Shown here one piece after another: positions 1-6,942 of a DNA stretch of 16,046 nucleotides. Within the stretch, counting starts at the first letter, position 1; each line of letters starts with the position of its first letter. Below the pieces are notes generated by a model that ran no database searches, had not been told where the DNA came from, and was given only the letters and a program-made list of their open reading frames with translations. The position numbers and the translations under genes were made by a program. The DNA lies in contig JBIIJE010000056.1 in NCBI GenBank assembly GCA_044234005.1, positions 1-16,046 of the forward strand. The letters run 5' to 3'. The stretch is from OLB11 sp044234005. Its GTDB lineage: Bacteria > Bacteroidota > Bacteroidia > Chitinophagales > Chitinophagaceae.

Positions 1-246
1 CAATACTGTTTAGAATTAATTCTAGGGTCGATTTCAAAGCCCCGTCCAATAACAATTTTTTTCGTTGCATAAGTTTGCAAGGTAAGTTGAAGAAATTATT
101 TATAGAAAGCTTAGCGGATTAGATTTGTAGATTACTAATACCAAAACATTGGAGCCGTAACTATTTCATAACTTTTACTTACCCATCTTTAGGGTTATAC
201 TTCGTTTTAATCGACTAGCTTTGCTCGTCTTTTCAATTTTTTGCAT
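1..246. other. Window-edge intergenic region, no firm gene
   Basis: No convincing coding sequence was found. On the minus strand an ATG at 70-68 opens a frame that stays open to the window edge (23 codons, starting MQRKKLLLDG), and the bases upstream of it (TTACCTTGCAAAC) resemble the promoter motif seen before other genes here. It could be the start of a divergent gene, but 23 codons are not enough to decide. On the plus strand a frame is open from position 3 to a TAG at 120-122; it matches no family I recognise and may be the tail of an upstream gene or chance. Confidence 0.3.
216..223 (+). promoter_or_regulatory. Bacteroidota -7 element before the adhesin gene
   Basis: TAGCTTTG matches TAnnTTTG exactly. 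Placing the final G at -7 predicts a transcript start near 230 and a leader of about 17 nt to the ATG at 247. No TTG with the usual 17-23 bp spacing is visible (TTTAG at 188-192 is the nearest candidate), so only the -7 half is supported. Confidence 0.4.
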
Positions 247-2880
247 ATGTTAAAAAAACTTTCTTTAGTTTTCTTTTTACTTTGCATATCTTACCTAACT
301 TTTTCTCAGTGTGGCAGTTTAATTGCCTCTTTTCCTTATTTCGAAAATTTCGAAACAGGTACGAATGGCTGGGCGAGTGGAGGTGTTGGTAATAGTTGGG
401 CTCACGGAACCCCCACGAAACCAATTATCTCGGGTGCAGCTTCTGGCACAAAGTGTTGGATTAATGGCGGTACCAATGGGATTGGTTACAATAGCAATGA
501 GAGGTCTTTTGTAACAAGTCCATGCTTTGATTTTACTACTATTTCAAATCCTTACGTCGAGTTTAAATTATTTTGGGAAAGTGAAAATGGTTTTGACGGA
601 GCTACCTTTCAGTATTCAACCAACAATGGGGTTACTTGGACAAATGTAGGTGCTGCGTCTGATCCAGTTAATTGTTTAAATCAAAATTGGTTTAATACAT
701 CAAACATTAATTTTTTAAATACGTTAGCAAATCCTAAAGAAGGCTGGTCGGGTTCGATTATATCTGCAGGAAATTGTGGTAGTGTAAATGGAAGCGGTGC
801 TTGGCTGCTGGCAAAGCACTGCATGCCTAATTTAGCAGGTTTGCCTTCGGTTCAATTTCGGTTTGCATTTGGAGCAGGTAATATTTGCAATAATTTTGAT
901 GGTTTTGCTTTTGACGATGTACGAATTGGCGAAGCCCCAGTTAACGTAGCAAACTTTACAGCGGCATGCAATGGTAGTCCATTCAGTTATCAATTTACGA
1001 GTACCTCAACACCTTGTCCCACAGGTTTTACATGGAATTTCGGAGATCCAACTTCTGCGAATAATGTTTCCTATAGTCAAAATCCATCCCATGTATTTAG
1101 CAGCCCAGGATCGTACATTGTGACCTTATCTATTATAGGTCCATGTAATGCGGGCGCTACTTATAGTCAAACTGTGCAAGTGTTCGGTGCTAACCTCACA
1201 GCCATATCGCCTAATTGTGCAAGTTCAAGCACAGGAAGCATAAGCACCGTATTAATCAATGCTTCGGGAAATTATAATTATCAGTTACAACCATCTGGCC
1301 AAAGCAATAATACAGGAGTATTTACTAATTTAAATGCCAACACATACACTGTAACCGTTAGTAATTTGAGCAATTGCGTGGCAACTGCAATAACAACTAT
1401 TAACACACCCATACCTTTAGTTTGGTCTAACTTTAGCATTAATCAAATTACTTGTCATGGAGCTAATAATGCTAGTATTCAATCTACTGCAATAGGTGGA
1501 AGCGGCAATATGGGGTACACAATTCTTCCTTTAGGTACCAATAGTTCAATGGGTTCATTTACTAATTTATCAGCAGGTCAATATACGGTGATTGCAACTG
1601 ATGGAAATGGTTGTACGATATCAAGTATTGGTAATATAATTCAGCCTAATTTATTACAAATACAGAGTGCAAATGCAACGCCAGCCTTATGTAATGGGAG
1701 CTCCACTGGATCTTTAAGTGTAGCAGCAGCTGGGGGAAGTGGTAGTTTAATTTATCTTTTATTGCCTAATAATGTAACTAGCTCTAATGGCGTATTTTTA
1801 AATCTTTTAAGTGGAAGTTATATAGTGCAAGCCAGCGATGCAAATGGATGTACAGCTATCACGACCATGAATATTTCGCAACCGAGCCCGATTCAGATTA
1901 CAAATGTGATTACGATAAATCCATCTTGTGCACCCAATAATAACGGTAGTATACAAATCTTCTCGAATGGAGGAAATGGCACTTTGAATTATGCGGTTGA
2001 TGGCAATTTTGGTATAAATAATACAATCAATAATTTAGTTGCAAATAATTATACTGTGGTAGTAAAGGATGCCACTGGTTGCACTTCATCATCAGTTACC
2101 TCGCTGATACCCCCTCCTAATCCAATAATAAATAGCACAAATACGAACAATCCATTGTGTTTTGGAAATAGCAATGGAAGTATCGATATTGTAGGAACTG
2201 GTAATTCGCCAATTGTTGAATATAAAATTGTGCCAGGAAATATTACACAGTCAAGTGGTAATTTCAATTCTTTGATTGCAGGTATGTACACAGTTTCTAT
2301 ATTAGATGCCAAAGGATGTGTTAGCAGCACAGTTATAGAGTTAATTGCACCCGATTTGCTTACCTTTAGTTCTATTGCTAGTTTGAATCAAGATTCATGC
2401 GGGGTAGACTATAAACCTGGCTTGAAAGCTATTGTAAGCGGAGGCACTGCGCCTTATCTGTTCAGGTTATTACCAGGCGGTTTGCAGAATGTAACAGGTG
2501 TTTTTAGTGGATTGCCGACAGGTGCTTACGTTCTTCAAATAACGGATAAAAATATGTGTACAACACAAAGCAATTACAGTATTCAAGAACAAATTTGTTG
2601 TGGTGAATTATTTCTTCCTTCAGCCTTTAGTCCAAATAACGATGGTAGAAATGATGAATTTAGATTGGTGAATTCACTGGGTATTGAATTGAAAAGTTTT
2701 CAAATCATAAATCGTTGGGGGCAAATTATACTTTCAACCCAAAATCCATTTGAATCATGGGATGGTAAATACAAAGGGTTAGAGGCTGAAATAGGTACCT
2801 ACTATTATCAAGTGCGCTATAAATGCACTTTAACTGGTAAGGAATTATATAAGAAAGGCGATTTTCTCCTAATCAGGTAA
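247..2880 (+). CDS. Secreted PKD/SprB-repeat protein with T9SS CHU_C domain
   Basis: A surface or secreted adhesin-like protein of 877 residues, probably exported by Sec and then by the type IX secretion system. A signal peptide (MLKKLSLVFFLLCISYLTFS) is followed by a jelly-roll/MAM-like region at about 25-228, which opens with an ENFETGTNGW-type motif and ends FDGFAFDDVRIG. A PKD domain covers about 229-318 (WNFGD, then SSPGSYIVTLS). Six SprB-type repeats of about 80 residues follow, starting near 322, 400, 479, 559, 635 and 715; each begins around a Cys with a GSI-like motif and most carry a D-x-x-GC near the end. The CHU_C domain is at about 784-877 (FLPSAFSPNNDG, then NRWGQ, WDGKY, KKGDFLLIR). 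The ATG at 247 is preferred to an in-frame TTG at 241 because it starts the signal peptide exactly. SprB repeats are known from the Flavobacterium gliding adhesin SprB; a role in adhesion or gliding here is inference. Confidence 0.9.
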   Translation: MLKKLSLVFFLLCISYLTFSQCGSLIASFPYFENFETGTNGWASGGVGNSWAHGTPTKPIISGAASGTKCWINGGTNGIGYNSNERSFVTSPCFDFTTISNPYVEFKLFWESENGFDGATFQYSTNNGVTWTNVGAASDPVNCLNQNWFNTSNINFLNTLANPKEGWSGSIISAGNCGSVNGSGAWLLAKHCMPNLAGLPSVQFRFAFGAGNICNNFDGFAFDDVRIGEAPVNVANFTAACNGSPFSYQFTSTSTPCPTGFTWNFGDPTSANNVSYSQNPSHVFSSPGSYIVTLSIIGPCNAGATYSQTVQVFGANLTAISPNCASSSTGSISTVLINASGNYNYQLQPSGQSNNTGVFTNLNANTYTVTVSNLSNCVATAITTINTPIPLVWSNFSINQITCHGANNASIQSTAIGGSGNMGYTILPLGTNSSMGSFTNLSAGQYTVIATDGNGCTISSIGNIIQPNLLQIQSANATPALCNGSSTGSLSVAAAGGSGSLIYLLLPNNVTSSNGVFLNLLSGSYIVQASDANGCTAITTMNISQPSPIQITNVITINPSCAPNNNGSIQIFSNGGNGTLNYAVDGNFGINNTINNLVANNYTVVVKDATGCTSSSVTSLIPPPNPIINSTNTNNPLCFGNSNGSIDIVGTGNSPIVEYKIVPGNITQSSGNFNSLIAGMYTVSILDAKGCVSSTVIELIAPDLLTFSSIASLNQDSCGVDYKPGLKAIVSGGTAPYLFRLLPGGLQNVTGVFSGLPTGAYVLQITDKNMCTTQSNYSIQEQICCGELFLPSAFSPNNDGRNDEFRLVNSLGIELKSFQIINRWGQIILSTQNPFESWDGKYKGLEAEIGTYYYQVRYKCTLTGKELYKKGDFLLIR

Positions 2881-3045
2881 GCACTTCAGATAAATTGGCA
2901 TAAAAATTTAATTTTTTGAGCTAATAAATGAGTTATAGTTTTCGTCTACTCTGGTAATAGACTTATTTTTATACCGATTAGACAAATATAATAGATTAAA
3001 ATTTCATTCCTCCATTTAATCTAAACATTTGTATCCATTGGCATT

Positions 3046-3097
3046 TACCATTTTCGTCAAGCGAAATGTATAATATAAAATTAATGTCAAAATGGTA
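3046..3097. repeat. Inverted repeat with competing internal hairpin
   Basis: TACCATTTT (3046-3054) is the exact reverse complement of AAAATGGTA (3089-3097). The left arm can alternatively fold onto the nearer CGAAATG (3062-3068): CATTTTCG (3049-3056), with one bulged T, pairs with it around a TCAAG loop. The two pairings exclude each other because they share 3049-3054. The element lies between the adhesin gene and the convergent maeB, 20 bp upstream of a small open frame. There is no T-run, so it is not a canonical intrinsic terminator. The stems are AT-rich and could be chance. Confidence 0.3.
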
Positions 3098-3117
3098 TTA
3101 GCATAAAATTTATCATT

Positions 3118-3201
3118 ATGAAAACCTATTCTAATAAATCAAGCCTATTTTTCGCTCTATTAACTGGTTTTGTGGTAGTTTTTTTACAAATGATGTTTTA
3201 G
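3118..3201 (+). CDS. Possible 27-residue single-helix membrane peptide
   Basis: The frame ATG AAA ACC to TAG encodes 27 residues. The first nine are polar with two lysines (MKTYSNKSS); the rest are hydrophobic (LFFALLTGFVVVFLQMMF). This fits a very small inner-membrane protein with positive-inside topology, or a bare signal sequence. It ends 8 bp before the stop of the convergent maeB. No Shine-Dalgarno sequence or clear TAnnTTTG element is visible, and a random frame of this length in AT-rich DNA can look hydrophobic. I recognise no family. Confidence 0.25.
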   Translation: MKTYSNKSSLFFALLTGFVVVFLQMMF

Positions 3202-3209
3202 TAAAAGCC

Positions 3210-5483
3210 TTATTTCTTCTTTTTCATATGTGCATCAACAGCAGCTAAGGCAACCATATTTACAATTTGTCTAACCGAGCTACCTAATTGTAAAACATGT
3301 ACTGATTTGTTTAAGCCCAGAAGAATAGGTCCAATGGCTTCAGCATTACCTAGCTCCATCATTAAATGGTAAGCAATATTTCCAGATGCAAGATTTGGAA
3401 ATATGAGAATGTTTGGATTGCTTTTAACTAAACTGCTGAAAGGATAATTCTCTTTTAATAACTCAGTATTAAATGCCACACTAGCTTGTACTTCGCCATC
3501 AACCACTAAATCTGGACATGTGCGATGCAATATATCAACAGCCTCTCGAACTTTTTTAGCTTCGCTTAAATTGCTTGCTCCAAAGTTGGAGTAGGAAAGC
3601 ATAGCTACTCGAGGTTTAACATTGAGGGTTTTTAATTGCTCTGCTGCGAGTTGTGTAATGTCAACTAAATCTTGAGCCGTAGGGAACTCGTTGATGGTTG
3701 TATCTGCGAAACAAATAGGTCCCTTTTTTGTAAGCATCAGATACATACCTGCCAATTTATTCAATCTTTTTTCTACACCTATAATTTCTAATACCGGTCT
3801 TAATGTATCAGGATATTTGCGAGTGAGTCCAGTTATAAGTGCGTCTGCTTCTCTTGTTTCTACCATCATGCAACCAAAATAATTTCGCTCGCGCATTATT
3901 TTTTTAGCCTCATATAAATTATATCCTTTTCTACCACGTTTTTCAAAAAGCAGTTCGCCAAATTTGTTTCGTTTCTCTTCTTGTTCTTCTGCTTTTGGAT
4001 CAATAATTATAACATCGTCAAGTTCGAGCACATGTTCCTCTATGATGGCTTGTATCTTTTTAGGATTACCTAATAAAATAGGCGTTGCAATGCCTTCATC
4101 TTTAACAATTTGCGCCGCTTTGAGTACTTTGAAATTTTCAGCTTCCGCAAATACTACTTTTTGTTTATGTTGCTTGGCTTTATTGATTACTACTTTCAAT
4201 ACATTATCCTCGCTGCCTAATCTGTTTTCGAGTTCCGTCTCGTAAGCTGCCCAATCAGGCGTACGTTGCGCTACTTTACTTTTAACGGCCGCTTTTGCTA
4301 CCGCTAAAGATACCTTACTTAATAAGCGAGGATCCATAGGTTTTGGAATAATATAATTCGAACCATAGCTCAGATTTTTTTCTTGATAAGCCATATTTAC
4401 CATATCGGGTACAGGTTGTTTAGCCAACTCTGCCAAGGCTTTCACAGCTGCCAATTTCATTTCTTCATTGATGGTTTTGGCACGTACATCTAATGCGCCT
4501 CTAAAAATATATGGGAATCCCAATACATTATTCACTTGATTTGGATAATCGCTTCTTCCTGTTGCCATGATTACATCTGGACGAGCTTTGATAGCAGTTT
4601 CGTAGTCAATTTCTGGGTCAGGGTTGGCGAGAGCAAAAACAATTGGATTTTTAGCCATGCCTTTCAGCATTTTTGCATTTACAATACCGCCTTTCGATAA
4701 ACCAATAAATACATCGGCATCTTTCATAGCATGTTCTAATGAATTAATTTTACGAGCTGTGGCATACGCTTGTTTCATCGTATCCAAATCTTTACGGGAT
4801 TTTACAATAGCTCCCTTGCTATCGAACATAACAATGTTTTCTCGCTTTATGCCTAATTTTACATACAAATTGCAACATGCCATCGCGGAAGCTCCTGCAC
4901 CACTTACCACTAACTTTAATGAATTCAATTTTTTACCTTGTAACTCGGCAGCATTCAACAAAGCAGCCGCTGAAATAATTGCAGTGCCATGTTGATCATC
5001 ATGCATAATCGGAATGTTTAACTCCTTTTTAAGGCGCTGCTCAATTTCAAAGCACTCTGGGGCTTTAATATCTTCTAAATTGATACCTCCGAAAGTTGGT
5101 TCTAAGATTTTTACTGTACGAATAAATTCTTCAACATCTTTTGTATTTAACTCAATGTCGAACACATCTATATCAGCATAAATTTTAAAAAGTAAGCCTT
5201 TGCCTTCCATAACAGGCTTAGATGCTAAGGGCCCAATATCGCCCAAGCCCAATACTGCTGTGCCGTTACTTATTACTGCAACTAAATTTCCTTTGGCGGT
5301 ATATTTATAAACATCTTCTGGGTTGGCGGCTATTTCTCGACAAGGTTCTGCGACACCAGGAGAGTAGGCGAGTGCCAAGTCTCGTTGGGTTTTTGTTTCT
5401 TTAGTAGGAATTACTTCTATTTTGCCAGGTTTGCCTTTCGCATGATAGTCTAGTGCATCTATCTTTCTAATATTTATCTTCAT
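3210..5483 (-). CDS. maeB: NADP-dependent malic enzyme with C-terminal phosphotransacetylase domain
   Basis: Oxidative decarboxylation of malate to pyruvate and CO2, with NADP+ in well-studied MaeB proteins; a cytosolic anaplerotic enzyme and NADPH source. At 757 residues it has the usual size of the MaeB fusion. The malic N-terminal domain (about 15-165) carries the active-site tyrosine motif YSPGVAEPC (Tyr40), MEGKG with Lys95, and the metal-binding stretches NLEDIKAPE and DDQHGTA (Asp162, Asp163). The nucleotide-binding domain (about 166-410) contains GAGASA at 195-200 and FALANPDPE. From about 425 a PTA/PTB domain follows (VVFAEAEN to near the C-terminus); in characterised MaeB this part is regulatory and senses acetyl-CoA rather than making acetyl phosphate. 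The gene stands alone, convergent to the adhesin gene and divergent from clpS. No disruption is seen. Cofactor preference is inferred from family membership. Confidence 0.96.
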   Translation of the reverse strand: MKINIRKIDALDYHAKGKPGKIEVIPTKETKTQRDLALAYSPGVAEPCREIAANPEDVYKYTAKGNLVAVISNGTAVLGLGDIGPLASKPVMEGKGLLFKIYADIDVFDIELNTKDVEEFIRTVKILEPTFGGINLEDIKAPECFEIEQRLKKELNIPIMHDDQHGTAIISAAALLNAAELQGKKLNSLKLVVSGAGASAMACCNLYVKLGIKRENIVMFDSKGAIVKSRKDLDTMKQAYATARKINSLEHAMKDADVFIGLSKGGIVNAKMLKGMAKNPIVFALANPDPEIDYETAIKARPDVIMATGRSDYPNQVNNVLGFPYIFRGALDVRAKTINEEMKLAAVKALAELAKQPVPDMVNMAYQEKNLSYGSNYIIPKPMDPRLLSKVSLAVAKAAVKSKVAQRTPDWAAYETELENRLGSEDNVLKVVINKAKQHKQKVVFAEAENFKVLKAAQIVKDEGIATPILLGNPKKIQAIIEEHVLELDDVIIIDPKAEEQEEKRNKFGELLFEKRGRKGYNLYEAKKIMRERNYFGCMMVETREADALITGLTRKYPDTLRPVLEIIGVEKRLNKLAGMYLMLTKKGPICFADTTINEFPTAQDLVDITQLAAEQLKTLNVKPRVAMLSYSNFGASNLSEAKKVREAVDILHRTCPDLVVDGEVQASVAFNTELLKENYPFSSLVKSNPNILIFPNLASGNIAYHLMMELGNAEAIGPILLGLNKSVHVLQLGSSVRQIVNMVALAAVDAHMKKKK

Positions 5484-5524
5484 TTTTTTCGTTTTTTGTA
5501 GGTGTGGTCAGTTCTCGAAAGTGT

Positions 5525-5532
5525 CAAATTTA
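5525..5532 (-). promoter_or_regulatory. Candidate -7 element of maeB
   Basis: Read on the minus strand, TAAATTTG matches TAnnTTTG. With the last G as -7 the transcript would start near 5518, giving a leader of about 35 nt before the ATG at 5483. No TTG at 17-23 bp spacing is visible, so support is partial. Confidence 0.35.
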
Positions 5533-5717
5533 CATAGAAACTAAAGGTATAAAAATTTTTTATTTGTTTAAGCGAAGCTTCATGAAGTTGTGTCTGATTA
5601 GCTTACTTTACTCAAAGGTATTTAAATTTGTTTCGAAGTTCGATGAAGCAACTTTGCTTAATATTTTCATGCAGTTGATTTTGTTCTAATGTATAAATAT
5701 TTTACATCACAGCTTGC

Positions 5718-5774
5718 ATGTTCTGCCTTGTGGCATACTTGGTTCTAGGAAGCGTCTGCCACTGAACCGAACAT
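5718..5774. other. GC-rich island with three interlocking complementary pairs
   Basis: Three exact complementary pairs lie within 57 nt. ATGTTC (5718-5723) pairs with GAACAT (5769-5774) and encloses the rest. GTGGCA (5730-5735) pairs with TGCCAC (5757-5762). GGTTC (5741-5745) pairs with GAACC (5764-5768). The last two pairs cross, so on RNA of either strand they would form a pseudoknot or two mutually exclusive hairpins. The surrounding 60 nt are about 50% GC inside clearly AT-rich DNA. The element lies upstream of the predicted clpS transcript start, so it is not part of the clpS leader as I place it. It matches no RNA family I recognise; it might be a small RNA, a protein-binding site or a relic. 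Confidence 0.35.
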
Positions 5775-5877
5775 AGCGAGTGTGTTATTGGTATTTTTAA
5801 AAGAAGAAGAATACTGATCTTTAAGTATCTAATTCAATTATATCAACAATTAGGCTCACAATTGATTTTGAATTATT

Positions 5878-5885
5878 TACTTTTG
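5878..5885 (+). promoter_or_regulatory. -7 element of clpS, nearly leaderless transcript
   Basis: TACTTTTG matches TAnnTTTG exactly and ends only 8 nt before the clpS ATG at 5894. With the G at -7 the predicted start is about 5892, leaving a leader of about 2 nt. No TTG at standard spacing was found. Confidence 0.5.
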
Positions 5886-5893
5886 CAGATATT

Positions 5894-6193
5894 ATGAAAA
5901 CGCAAACTGACTTTGATACTGAAACATTATACTTAGATGATGTTATGCAAGAAGCTACCGATGCTTTTCAGCTCATTGTGTGGAATGATGAAGTTAATAC
6001 TTTCGATTGGGTGATTGAAACACTTATCGACATATGCCATCACGAAAAGGAACAAGCCGAACAATGTACTTTACTAATTCATTTTAAAGGTAAGTGCTGT
6101 GTAAAGACAGGTGATTATGACACCATGAAAATTATGTGTGTCGGCATTACCGATAGAGGTATTGGTGCAACCGTCGAAGAGTTAGTGTCTTAA
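5894..6193 (+). CDS. clpS: ClpS adaptor for the N-degron pathway
   Basis: A cytosolic adaptor that binds destabilising N-terminal residues (Leu, Phe, Tyr, Trp in studied homologues) and hands the protein to a Clp AAA+ protease, not encoded here. It has 99 residues, a normal size. A flexible acidic N-terminus of about 25 residues precedes the core. The ligand-pocket motif is WNDEVNTFDWVIETL at 30-44, with Asn31 and Asp32 aligning to the Asn-Asp of E. coli ClpS. LLIHFKGKC at 60-68 supplies the conserved pocket histidine, His63. Phe37 sits where E. coli has gatekeeper Met40, which may affect residue selectivity (inference). The gene ends 11 bp before aat, so the two are almost certainly cotranscribed. 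Confidence 0.93.
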   Translation: MKTQTDFDTETLYLDDVMQEATDAFQLIVWNDEVNTFDWVIETLIDICHHEKEQAEQCTLLIHFKGKCCVKTGDYDTMKIMCVGITDRGIGATVEELVS

Positions 6194-6204
6194 TTTCATT
6201 CTGC

Positions 6205-6843
6205 ATGTATTTTTTATCAAAAGAACTTTATTTCCCTCCTCATGAAGAAGCTGACGATGAAGGTATTCTTGCGATTGGTGGGGATTTAAGTGTTGAACGA
6301 TTAAAGCTTGCCTATCGAAAGGGTATCTTTCCTTGGTATAATTCTGATGAACCCATTGTATGGCATAGTCCAGATCCACGATTCGTGCTTTTTCCAGATA
6401 AACTAAAAGTGAGTAAAGACCTATTAAAAACTATTCAAAGCGAAGTGTATCAATTTACTTTCAAAAAGAGTTTTGAGCAAGTCATACATCATTGTAAAAC
6501 CATTTTACGTAAGGGCCAACGGGGCACTTGGATACATGATGAAATAGAAGAAGCTTTTATTAAACTAGCTCACGAAGGCATCGCAATTAGTGCTGAAGCT
6601 TGGCGCAATGATGATTTAGTTGGAGGGTTATATGGTGTTCGAGTTGGAAGAGTATTTTGTGGTGAAAGTATGTTTAGTCTAGAGAAGAATGCGAGTAAAT
6701 TTGCTTTCGTTAAACTGGTTGAAAAATTAATTGCAGATGGTGTCACCCTAATTGATTGTCAAATTTATACTCCATATTTGGAGAGTTTTGGGGCTGAGTA
6801 TATTCCAAGAGAAATATTTTTACAATACTTGAATGAAGAGTAA
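6205..6843 (+). CDS. aat: Leucyl/phenylalanyl-tRNA-protein transferase
   Basis: Transfers Leu or Phe from aminoacyl-tRNA to proteins with N-terminal Lys or Arg, creating the degrons that ClpS reads; cytosolic. The 212 residues show the family signatures in order: ILAIGGDLS at 21-29, RKGIFPWY at 38-45, HSPDPRFVLFP at 54-64, GTWI at 107-110, LVGGLYGV at 138-145, GESMFS at 153-158, NASKFAF at 162-168 and DCQ at 184-186. Glu131, Asp184 and Gln186 align with the residues proposed to take part in catalysis in E. coli (Glu156, Asp186, Gln188). Two usually conserved histidines are changed: the AHS motif reads AIS (Ile128), and the T-x-HL-type motif reads TPYL (Tyr191). Placement 11 bp after clpS supports the role. 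The gene is intact. Confidence 0.94.
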   Translation: MYFLSKELYFPPHEEADDEGILAIGGDLSVERLKLAYRKGIFPWYNSDEPIVWHSPDPRFVLFPDKLKVSKDLLKTIQSEVYQFTFKKSFEQVIHHCKTILRKGQRGTWIHDEIEEAFIKLAHEGIAISAEAWRNDDLVGGLYGVRVGRVFCGESMFSLEKNASKFAFVKLVEKLIADGVTLIDCQIYTPYLESFGAEYIPREIFLQYLNEE

Positions 6844-6942
6844 CGATGAGGATATTTTAAATTCACCATGAAATTGAGAAATCAGACTGAAGAATTTCAA
6901 ACTTACTTTCATAACTAAAATTTGAATAACATCAGAGGACTT

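Larger units (their letters stand above)
5484..5893. other. Divergent maeB-clpS spacer, 410 bp
   Basis: Holds the maeB -7 element, two related short segments, a GC-rich base-pairing island (5718-5774) and the clpS -7 element. The related segments are 5573-5590 (CGAAGCTTCATGAAGTTG) and 5634-5652 (CGAAGTTCGATGAAGCAAC); they share CGAAG, TTC and ATGAAG with small gaps. The first contains the perfect 10-bp palindrome CTTCATGAAG. A short open frame at 5504-5689 has no recognisable product and is probably chance. Confidence 0.6.

Noticed and set aside
2049..2330. Open frame on the minus strand inside the adhesin gene
   Set aside because: It is antisense to a clearly coding repeat region and has no recognisable protein features.
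2906..2920. A/T palindrome AAAAATTTAATTTTT after the adhesin gene as an intrinsic terminator
   Set aside because: The stem is pure A-T and short; such runs are common in this spacer.
3964..4245. Ser/Cys-rich open frame antisense to maeB
   Set aside because: Its composition is that expected from the opposite strand of the conserved maeB gene.
5504..5689. Open frame in the maeB-clpS spacer
   Set aside because: No family resemblance, no promoter or ribosome site, and AT-rich composition typical of chance frames.
5711..5790. A tRNA, tmRNA or 4.5S RNA at the GC-rich island
   Set aside because: No acceptor stem, anticodon arm or SRP core motif could be laid out on either strand.
6182..6379. Minus-strand frame across the clpS-aat junction
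   Set aside because: It lies antisense to conserved aat sequence and shows no motifs.
6869..6899. Inverted repeat TGAAATT/AATTTCA between aat and the convergent CHU_C gene, as a possible terminator
   Set aside because: The 7-bp stem is almost all A-T, the loop is 17 nt and there is no T-run; likely chance.
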